From Treponema sp. (GTDB lineage Bacteria > Spirochaetota > Spirochaetia > Treponematales > Treponemataceae), in assembly GCA_016290335.1 (NCBI GenBank), contig JAEETM010000098.1:1-11250 (forward strand): a stretch of DNA of 11,250 nt. Direction: 5' to 3'. Below, piece by piece: positions 5,967 to 11,250 of the stretch (the first letter of the stretch is position 1; each line of letters starts with the position of its first letter). A program made the position numbers and the translations under genes. The notes under the pieces were generated by a model. The model was not told the origin of the DNA. It saw only the letters and a program-made list of their open reading frames with translations, and ran no database searches.

Positions 5967-6028
5967 AACACGCTATGTAATAATGTGTTAAAAAAACACT
6001 AAAGGTGTTTACAACACTAGGAGGATAG
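5967..6028 (+). promoter_or_regulatory. infC leader with alternating complementary pentamers
   Basis: AACAC occurs at 5967-5971, 5995-5999 and 6013-6017, and its complement GTGTT at 5985-5989 and 6005-6009. Neighbouring copies can pair in several mutually exclusive ways: 1:2, 2:3, 3:4 (extended to AAACAC/GTGTTT) and 4:5. The 4:5 form ends one base before the AGGAGG Shine-Dalgarno sequence (6019-6024). Leaders before infC-rpmI-rplT are often targets of L20 or IF3 control; I infer a structural switch here. Confidence 0.45.
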
Positions 6029-6571
6029 TTGGCAAACAACACGAACACACAAAATAACAATAAGGGGCAGCGGATAAACGAGAATATCCGTGTGCGTGAG
6101 GTACGACTTATCGATGATGAGGGCAACCAACTTGGAATAGTTCCAACACAGGAAGCTCTTAAACTGGCAAAAGAAAAGGATCTCGACCTTGTTGAAGTTT
6201 CGCCAAATGCAAATCCACCGGTTTGTAAAATACTTGACTATGGTAAATACCGGTTCGAACAGGAGAAAAAGCTCCGAGACTCCAAAAAGAATCAGAAGGT
6301 ATTAAAACTCAAGGAAATCAGAATGCAGCCAAAAATTGGTTCGGGTGACCTTGATACCAAAGCCAAACATATTCAGGAGTTCCTTAATGAAGGTGATAAA
6401 GTAAAAGTTACAATTCGTTTTCGTGGACGAGAACTTGCACACACCGAATTGGGGTATGACGTTCTGAATGAGGTGCTTAAGCGACTTACCTCGGCGTACA
6501 ACATTGACAAACCAGCCGCTATGGATGGTAGGAATATGTCAATGACAATCTCAGCAAAAGCCGCAAAATAA
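6029..6571 (+). CDS. infC: Translation initiation factor IF-3
   Basis: The 180-residue protein has the full IF-3 layout: an N-terminal domain with [18 protein letters not shown] and [19 protein letters not shown], a lysine-rich linker (about 80-95), and a C-terminal domain with [23 protein letters not shown] and [14 protein letters not shown]-3 binds the 30S subunit, keeps 50S off and checks start-codon pairing. The start is TTG at 6029, four bases after AGGAGG. infC genes often start at rare codons so that IF-3 can limit its own translation, and this fits. It is the first gene of a run including L35, L20, ZapB-like, ZapA-like and YaiI genes. Confidence 0.97.
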   Translation: MANNTNTQNNNKGQRINENIRVREVRLIDDEGNQLGIVPTQEALKLAKEKDLDLVEVSPNANPPVCKILDYGKYRFEQEKKLRDSKKNQKVLKLKEIRMQPKIGSGDLDTKAKHIQEFLNEGDKVKVTIRFRGRELAHTELGYDVLNEVLKRLTSAYNIDKPAAMDGRNMSMTISAKAAK

Positions 6572-6583
6572 GAGGTTACGAAA

Positions 6584-6784
6584 ATGCCTAAAATGAAAAC
6601 AAAGAAGTCTGCTGCAAAACGTTATTCTTTAACAGGCAGTGGAAAAGTAAAACACAAGAAACAGAACCTTCGTCATATTTTGACAAAACGTTCTCCAAAA
6701 AGAAAGAGAAATCTTCGTGCTACTGGTTATGTAGCAGAAGCCGACGCAAAGAAAATCAGAAAGCAGATGCTTCCTTATGGTTAA
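6584..6784 (+). CDS. rpmI: 50S ribosomal protein L35
   Basis: The 66-residue basic protein begins [20 protein letters not shown] and keeps the [11 protein letters not shown] stretch typical of L35, a late-assembly 50S protein. It begins 12 nt after infC with a GAGGT ribosome site and is followed 12 nt later by rplT, the usual infC-rpmI-rplT order. In Bacillus and E. coli the trio is controlled by L20; here only the leader hints at that. Confidence 0.97.
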   Translation: MPKMKTKKSAAKRYSLTGSGKVKHKKQNLRHILTKRSPKRKRNLRATGYVAEADAKKIRKQMLPYG

Positions 6785-6796
6785 TAGGAGAATGAA

Positions 6797-7156
6797 ATGT
6801 CAAGAGCGATAGATGGAACAAAAAGAAAGAATCGCCGTGTAAAGATTTTGAAGCTTGCTAAAGGCTTCCGTGGCGACAGAAAATCAAATTATAAACCAGC
6901 AAAAGATGCTGTAACAAAGGCTCTCGGCCATGCTTATGTTGACCGCCGTGACAAGAAACATGAGTTCCGCTCTTTGTGGATTGCCCGTATTAACGCAGCT
7001 GTACGCGAAGAAGGACTTACATATTCACAGTTCATCAACGGTATTAACAAAGCAGGTATTAAATTGAACCGCAAGGCTCTTTCTAATATGGCTATTGAAG
7101 ATCCTGCAGCTTTTAAAGCAGTTGTTGAAGCTGCAAAGAAAGCTCTTAACGCATAA
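6797..7156 (+). CDS. rplT: 50S ribosomal protein L20
   Basis: The 119-residue protein shows the L20 hallmarks: a basic N-terminal extension with [18 protein letters not shown], then [20 protein letters not shown], then [23 protein letters not shown] and [14 protein letters not shown]20 binds 23S rRNA early in 50S assembly and in other bacteria represses its own operon by binding the leader mRNA. AGGAG at 6786-6790 lies six bases before the ATG. Length and spacing are normal. Confidence 0.97.
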   Translation: MSRAIDGTKRKNRRVKILKLAKGFRGDRKSNYKPAKDAVTKALGHAYVDRRDKKHEFRSLWIARINAAVREEGLTYSQFINGINKAGIKLNRKALSNMAIEDPAAFKAVVEAAKKALNA

Positions 7157-7165
7157 GGTGATAGT

Positions 7166-7762
7166 ATGATTACACTCGATCAAGTTTTGTTATTGGAACA
7201 GAAGGTAGAAAGTGCTGTTGCTAAAATACAACAGCTTGAAGCAGAAAACGATGCTCTGCGCAATAAATGTTCAGAGCTCACAAACGCGCTTTCGGCTAAA
7301 TCGGAGCAGCTTTCGTCTTTTGAGACAGACCAGAACAAGATTGAGCAAGGCATACGAAAAGCCCTTGACCGGCTCAATACAATCGAAAACTCTGTACTTA
7401 AAGCAGCCGGTCAGCTTCAGGGTAACACACAACCCCAGGTTACAGCAAAACCAGTTGCTGCTGTAGCTCCAAGCACACAAAGCTTTGAAACAATGAAACC
7501 TGTTGTTCAGGAAACACCAGTACAGCCAGTTGTTGAAGAACCAGCTCCTGAACAGGAAGAAGAAGAGGAAGCACTTGAACCAGAAAGCAAGCCTCAGCCT
7601 TCTTTCCAACCAACCTACGATGAACAGCAGGATGATGCAATCGCAGATGATTCTGCTGAAGCTTCTTCTGAAACTACTGACGAAGATAATTTTGATTCTG
7701 AATATTCTGGTGATTTTGAAGAAGATAATTCTCAAGACAATTTAGGATTCGATATTTTCTAA
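7166..7762 (+). CDS. ZapB-like coiled-coil protein with long acidic tail
   Basis: Residues 1-75 form a heptad-rich coiled coil (for example VLLLEQKVESAVAKIQQLEA) like the cell-division factor ZapB, which helps order FtsZ rings with ZapA. Residues 85-145 are rich in Pro, Gln, Val and Glu, with a run of five Glu near 131-135. Residues 150-198 are acidic and disordered, ending in DNLGFDIF. The C-terminal two-thirds have no fold I recognise. The gene follows rplT after 9 nt with an AAGGTGA ribosome site and shares one base with the ZapA-like gene. The ZapB name rests on the coiled coil and on the neighbour. Confidence 0.65.
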   Translation: MITLDQVLLLEQKVESAVAKIQQLEAENDALRNKCSELTNALSAKSEQLSSFETDQNKIEQGIRKALDRLNTIENSVLKAAGQLQGNTQPQVTAKPVAAVAPSTQSFETMKPVVQETPVQPVVEEPAPEQEEEEEALEPESKPQPSFQPTYDEQQDDAIADDSAEASSETTDEDNFDSEYSGDFEEDNSQDNLGFDIF

Positions 7763-8091
7763 TGGGCAAGCTTCATATCAATATTCTTGATACATCCTTT
7801 ACTATTCAAACAAACGAAGACGAGGAATACTTACAAAAACTTCTCGGTTATTACACACGTATTGTTGAAGACGTTTCCCATATCAAATCAATAAAAACTC
7901 CATTACAGATTTCAATACTTGCCGGCATAATGCTCTGTGATGAACTTTACAAAGAAAAAACAACCGTTGTAAAAATGCAGGACGGTCAGACTGTTCCAAA
8001 TCAGAATCTGCCTCCTGAAAACAATTCCGATGGCGAAGAACTTGAACGCCGTACAATCGCAATGATTGATAAAATCAACCGGGTTTTATAG
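7762..8091 (+). CDS. zapA: Cell division protein ZapA-like
   Basis: The 109-residue protein begins GKLHINILDTSFTIQTNEDEEY, the beta-hairpin of ZapA, followed by the helix YLQKLLGYYTRIVEDV and a second helix (QISILAGIMLCDELYKEK) that forms the coiled-coil dimer in known ZapA. ZapA crosslinks FtsZ filaments at mid-cell. Its ATG overlaps the previous stop as TAATG, so translation is probably coupled to the ZapB-like gene. The C-terminal third is a polar linker and a short basic helix. Confidence 0.8.
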   Translation: MGKLHINILDTSFTIQTNEDEEYLQKLLGYYTRIVEDVSHIKSIKTPLQISILAGIMLCDELYKEKTTVVKMQDGQTVPNQNLPPENNSDGEELERRTIAMIDKINRVL

Positions 8092-8102
8092 GAATCACTC
8101 GA

Positions 8103-8570
8103 TTGGAAAACCTTCATATCTGGATTGATGCAGATTCCTGCCCTACTCTGGTCCGCGACTACCTTATCCGCTATTCCGAAAAGCTTTCAATAAAAGTTTC
8201 ATTTGTAGCAAACAAACCAATTCCTACAAAGGAAAAAGCTCCTTTTGAAATGATTATCTGCCCCGCGGAAAAAGATGCTGCAGATAATTACATTCTTGAG
8301 CATTGCACCCAAAATGATATAGTCATTACACGAGATTTGCTTTTTGCACAAAAGCTTATAGAAAAACAGGTTACCGTAATAAATGACCGGGGAACAGTTT
8401 TTTCAAAAGAAAACATCGGTCCCCTGCTAACCGAAAGGGAATATAACCTGCAGCTTGCAGAAATGGGACTGGTAAAGCATTTTAACGAAGGCTACGATAA
8501 AAAAAAGTTTTCAGCCTTTGCAAACTGCTTTGATAAAATCGTCAATCAAAAACTGGCACAATTAAGGTAA
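8103..8570 (+). CDS. YaiI/YqxD family protein (UPF0178, DUF188)
   Basis: The 155-residue protein starts with HIWIDADSCPTLVRDYL, has the AEKDAADNYILEHC and DIVITRDLLFAQ blocks and ends with LTEREYNLQLAEMGL, matching the UPF0178 family. These proteins have a PIN-like fold with conserved Asp residues and are suspected nucleases; no substrate is established. The start is TTG at 8103, nine bases after AGGA, which overlaps the zapA stop codon. It is the last gene of the infC run. Confidence 0.88.
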   Translation: MENLHIWIDADSCPTLVRDYLIRYSEKLSIKVSFVANKPIPTKEKAPFEMIICPAEKDAADNYILEHCTQNDIVITRDLLFAQKLIEKQVTVINDRGTVFSKENIGPLLTEREYNLQLAEMGLVKHFNEGYDKKKFSAFANCFDKIVNQKLAQLR

Positions 8571-8577
8571 ACAATTC

Positions 8578-8607
8578 AAAAAAGATTGCCGCATCAAATA
8601 CGACAAT
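8578..8607 (-). terminator. Intrinsic terminator of the HD-GYP gene
   Basis: On the minus strand ATTGTCG (8607-8601) pairs with CGGCAAT (8591-8585), seven pairs with one G-U, around a nine-base loop, followed by C and six T (8583-8578). It starts about nine bases after the HD-GYP stop. On the plus strand no T-run follows the stem, so it does not obviously end the infC operon. Confidence 0.75.
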
Positions 8608-8616
8608 GACAAAGGA

Positions 8617-9870
8617 TTATTTTTCTTCTTCATCAGGGAAAGCCATCTGAATGGCACAGATTCGGTCACGTACCTGCATAAATGCAAGAACAACCTCAGG
8701 GTCAAAATGACTTCCTGCACTATCCTGAATCTCTGCAAAAGAATCTTCTATAGACCACGATTCCTTATAACATCGCTTATGACTCAAGGCATCAAAAACA
8801 TCTGCAACAGCTACAATACGTGCTGCCAAAGGTATGTCGCGGCCGGAAAGCGGTTCACTCTTTGGTACCCGTCCATCAATAATGGAAAACTGTTCAAGAT
8901 CAACCTTTCCAGGATAACCTGTAGGACCACCATCCCAACGGTCGTGATGATGAAGTGCAATATCTTCACACATCTGGTCAAGGAAGCTCTCTGGTGGCTC
9001 AAAAAGCTGAGCACCAATACAGGTGTGTCCCTGCATAATGCTTCGCTCTTCATCTGTAAAACGCGGAGAAACCTTCTTTAAGATAATATCAGAAATACCA
9101 ACCTTTCCTACATCGTGGAACTTAGCCGCAATTTTAAGGGCATCTCTGTATTTATGGATTTCCTGCTCCGGTACATTATGATTAAATGCCCAGCGGTCGT
9201 AAATCTCAAGAGAGAAAGAAGAAACACGCTCAACGTGAGGATAAGTTTCTTTAGGATCACGGAACTCTGCCATTTTGAGCATTCGTTTTACCATATTGCT
9301 TGTAAGGTACGCATGCTGTAAAGCCTGAACCGCACTGGAAGCAAAATGAGAAATTAAAAGTTCAGCTTCCTGATTAAAGGAAATAATCTTACCGCTTGCA
9401 TCCTGAGCATTGATAATCTGAAGGATTCCGAGTAACCGGCCATTTGCCATCTTTAATGGCAGTGTGTACATTGATTTTGTACGGTAATCAGTTGTAAGGT
9501 CTGTGTTTTTATTAAACTTATACGGTTTATCATCCGGAATCTGGTAACAGTCATCTATTTTCAACGGCTGACCAGTATATGCAACATAACCGCAAATCTG
9601 TTTTTCGTTTATAGGGAAAGAAAAAGAAGTATAAGGCAGCTTCATTCCAGGTGGAAGTTCACGCAGCAAAGTGTCGTTCTGGCCGTACTTAATTTTGATT
9701 CTGTTGCCTTCAACAACATAAATTGATCCGGCATCGGCATTAACGATTCTTCGTGTCTCAGTGAGGATTCTTTCAAGAAGAACATCAACGTCCTGAATCT
9801 CACCAAGCTGACGTTCAACTTCAATAATCTGCTGTAATTTGTCTTCGTTATTCGTATTTTTATTCACCAT
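8617..9870 (-). CDS. GAF-HD-GYP cyclic-di-GMP phosphodiesterase
   Basis: Residues 20-190 are a GAF sensor domain (DAGSIYVVEGNRIKI, GYVAYTGQPLKIDD, LPLKMANGRLLGILQIIN). Residues 200-400 are an HD-GYP domain. The metal ligands are present: His212 in HVERV, His252-Asp253 in FHDVGKVG, His282 in GH, His308-His309, and Asp357 in VADVFDAL. HD-GYP enzymes hydrolyse cyclic-di-GMP and so set motility and adhesion. The signature is altered: it reads HHDRWDGGPTGYP against the usual HHExxDGxGYP, with two extra residues before GYP. A further insertion of about 20 residues (322-344) separates GYP from IPLAARIVAVAD. The start ATG follows GGTGAG by three bases. Its own promoter and terminator flank it. Confidence 0.93.
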   Translation of the reverse strand: MVNKNTNNEDKLQQIIEVERQLGEIQDVDVLLERILTETRRIVNADAGSIYVVEGNRIKIKYGQNDTLLRELPPGMKLPYTSFSFPINEKQICGYVAYTGQPLKIDDCYQIPDDKPYKFNKNTDLTTDYRTKSMYTLPLKMANGRLLGILQIINAQDASGKIISFNQEAELLISHFASSAVQALQHAYLTSNMVKRMLKMAEFRDPKETYPHVERVSSFSLEIYDRWAFNHNVPEQEIHKYRDALKIAAKFHDVGKVGISDIILKKVSPRFTDEERSIMQGHTCIGAQLFEPPESFLDQMCEDIALHHHDRWDGGPTGYPGKVDLEQFSIIDGRVPKSEPLSGRDIPLAARIVAVADVFDALSHKRCYKESWSIEDSFAEIQDSAGSHFDPEVVLAFMQVRDRICAIQMAFPDEEEK

Positions 9871-9917
9871 ACACTCACCAGTAAGAAAATAAGGAAAACG
9901 TCCTACCTTAACATAAT

Positions 9918-9947
9918 ATTATAGGATAGAAAATTAGAAAAAATCAA
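9918..9947 (-). promoter_or_regulatory. Sigma-70 promoter of the HD-GYP gene
   Basis: On the minus strand TTGATT (9947-9942), an 18 bp spacer and a perfect TATAAT (9923-9918). The predicted start near 9911 gives a leader of about 40 nt containing a short TAAGG/CCTTA hairpin and the GGTGAG ribosome site. The -35 lies five bases beyond the stop of the upstream methyltransferase gene. Confidence 0.75.
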
Positions 9948-9952
9948 GTTTT

Positions 9953-10816
9953 TTATATAAAATTTTTCCTTATAATTGAAAAATAAATCGGCCCCGCTCC
10001 CTTCTGATTATCAGGCAGAATCATATAGCCGTATTGTGTTTTTTCAAAGCCAGGGAACTCAAGGTGCGGATTTAATGACGTACACTTCCCTATTATAGAA
10101 GTATCGGGGACAGGTTCCAGCAGAGAAAAAGCTGATGAAGAAAACTTTTTGGTAAGCCGCTCAATCATTCCGTCATTTTCTTCAGGACAGAGCGCACATG
10201 TTGAATATAAAAGTATTCCACCCGGAACAAGAAGCCTGAATGCGCAGGAAAGCAATGCCCACTGTTCGGTAGTGACAGTTTTTATTCTGGACGGTGACCA
10301 CTGATTCAAATATTTTGGATCTGCAATTACGTGGCGTTCCGAAGAACATGGAGCATCCAGAAGGATTCTTTCAAAACATTCAGTTTTCTTAGTACACCAT
10401 TTTGCGCCGTCACTGCATGAAACTTCAATCCGGGAGCTTATCTGTTCGGGCAGGCAGGTCTGTACAACAGTTGCAAGCCTTTTTTTCCTTTCAGGTGAAC
10501 GCTCGTTTGAAAAAAGCTTTGTCTGTCCATCCATCCGCGAAGCAAGAACAAGAGTTTTTCCACCGGGAGCCGCACACAAATCAAGGATAGATTCAACCCC
10601 TTCTACAGGCAGACACGAGGCGGCAAAAATGCTCGCAGAATCCAGAAAGTATGATTTTTCTGCACCTTCAATTTTATATTCCACAGACTGGTTAGGTTCT
10701 GCAAATGCTTTTTTGAGCAAATCCCAGCGGTCGCCATAAAGATTACGGTAGTACTGCTCAAAGCCATCCTTACCGCGCAGAGAAGTTGAATTGTTTTTCC
10801 GTACTGACTGTTTCAT
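9953..10816 (-). CDS. NSUN4-like RsmB/NOP2 family RNA m5C methyltransferase
   Basis: The 287-residue protein has the AdoMet motif ILDLCAAPGGKTL (77-89), motif IV DAPCSSERH with Cys157, and motif VI YSTCALCPEEND with the catalytic Cys207. This is the two-cysteine plan of RNA cytosine-5 methyltransferases. The N-terminus (FEQYYRNLYGDRW, then YFLDSASIFAA) and overall shortness resemble mitochondrial NSUN3/NSUN4 more than E. coli RsmB/RsmF, since the N-terminal NusB domain and the C-terminal PUA region are absent. rRNA is the likely substrate, judged from NSUN4. It starts three bases after the stop of the GH3 gene, so the two are cotranscribed. Confidence 0.9.
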   Translation of the reverse strand: MKQSVRKNNSTSLRGKDGFEQYYRNLYGDRWDLLKKAFAEPNQSVEYKIEGAEKSYFLDSASIFAASCLPVEGVESILDLCAAPGGKTLVLASRMDGQTKLFSNERSPERKKRLATVVQTCLPEQISSRIEVSCSDGAKWCTKKTECFERILLDAPCSSERHVIADPKYLNQWSPSRIKTVTTEQWALLSCAFRLLVPGGILLYSTCALCPEENDGMIERLTKKFSSSAFSLLEPVPDTSIIGKCTSLNPHLEFPGFEKTQYGYMILPDNQKGAGPIYFSIIRKNFI

Positions 10817-10819
10817 ATT

Positions 10820-11250
10820 TTATTTTGCAAAATGCTGTTTATAAAACTCGCTGTTGCTCTGTTTTTCTGCATTAAACTGTTCAAGCTTTTCAGGAAGTGA
10901 TGATGAATCACTATCATCCGAATCCGCTGCTTTAATCACATAAGCGCCACTTCCATCATCAGCAAGCTCCAAAATCCCAATATCAAGCTTAAAACGCTGT
11001 ATCCTCTTTACCGCTGCCTCAATCTTAGCCGCAAACTCAGGATTCTCGCAGGCAGTTTTATAAAGCACGCGTGCAGGTTTTAAAATCCTTTTTTCCGAAA
11101 TCATAATGCAGTCAATGCCAGCCTCAACCGCCATAACTACAGCTTTTTCAGGCGCATAACCGTTGGAAGCAAGAGCACCCATAAAAATATCATCAGAAAA
11201 CATTATACCGTTGTAGCCATATTTGTTACGGAGGATTTCTGTAACCCAGA
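10820..11250 (-). CDS. Glycoside hydrolase family 3 (NagZ-type) C-terminal part, partial
   Basis: The frame is open to the right edge, so the start lies outside the window. It reads WVTEILRNKYGYNG, then IMFSDDIFMGAL, which is the GH3/NagZ block bearing the Asp nucleophile (SDD), then AVVMAVEAGIDCIMIS. NagZ-type enzymes cleave beta-N-acetylglucosamine from peptidoglycan fragments; other GH3 hexosaminidases are possible. After the domain comes a helical region and a Ser/Asp-rich linker (ADSDDSDSSSLPEK) before the C-terminus HFAK. The linker could hold a small extra C-terminal segment. The gene is followed by the m5C methyltransferase gene after three bases. Confidence 0.85.
   Translation of the reverse strand, partial: WVTEILRNKYGYNGIMFSDDIFMGALASNGYAPEKAVVMAVEAGIDCIMISEKRILKPARVLYKTACENPEFAAKIEAAVKRIQRFKLDIGILELADDGSGAYVIKAADSDDSDSSSLPEKLEQFNAEKQSNSEFYKQHFAK

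Noticed and set aside
5967..6028. CRISPR-like or direct repeat array from the repeated AACAC motifs
   Set aside because: The units are only five bases and alternate with their complement, so pairing in RNA is the better reading.
7271..7735. Open frame of about 154 codons on the minus strand across the ZapB-like gene
   Set aside because: It is a mirror of the biased acidic codons of the ZapB-like gene, rich in Phe, Arg and Leu, with no ribosome site or domain.

Overview
The window looks like chromosomal core sequence from a spirochaete, most likely Treponema of the gut or rumen type. The evidence is the 16S rRNA 5' end (positions 1-99, minus strand), the fairly AT-rich composition with Treponema-like proteins, a full flagellar sigma-28-type promoter, and adjacent DUF4912 and GH57/DUF1957 genes. 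The genus call rests on recognition and not on a search. I see no insertion sequence, CRISPR array, phage gene or tRNA.

Layout. Positions 1-99 hold the start of a 16S rRNA gene reading leftwards. Its leader and promoter occupy 100-436: a consensus sigma-70 promoter, phased A-tracts, a boxB-like hairpin, a boxA-like element and a UUCG hairpin next to the mature 5' end. Upstream and on the same strand are a GH57/DUF1957 protein (427-2022) and a DUF4912 protein (2047-2709). The 2710-3028 intergenic region carries a divergent sigma-70 promoter, a near-perfect sigma-28 promoter with a strong intrinsic terminator about 110 nt downstream (a candidate small RNA or attenuator), and a sigma-70 promoter abutting the next start codon. 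A DUF975-like membrane protein and an overlapping SppA-type peptidase follow (3029-4842, plus). They converge on a THUMP/UPF0020-like RNA methyltransferase gene (4861-5895, minus).

Positions 5932-8570 are a translation and division cluster on the plus strand: infC-rpmI-rplT, a ZapB-like coiled-coil gene, a ZapA-like gene and a YaiI/UPF0178 gene. The infC leader has alternating complementary pentamers, and infC starts with TTG. Converging from the right are a GAF-HD-GYP cyclic-di-GMP phosphodiesterase (8617-9870) with its own promoter and terminator, an NSUN4-like m5C RNA methyltransferase (9953-10816), and the C-terminal part of a GH3/NagZ-type glycosidase that runs off the right edge.

Themes. 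Ribosome production and RNA modification dominate: rRNA, IF3, L35, L20 and two RNA methyltransferases. Division (ZapA/ZapB), envelope quality control (SppA) and motility-type signalling (HD-GYP, sigma-28 promoter) make up the rest. The least ordinary points are the sigma-28 transcript with no evident protein, three gene starts that look leaderless, a GH57 protein lacking several family active-site residues, and the switch-like infC leader.
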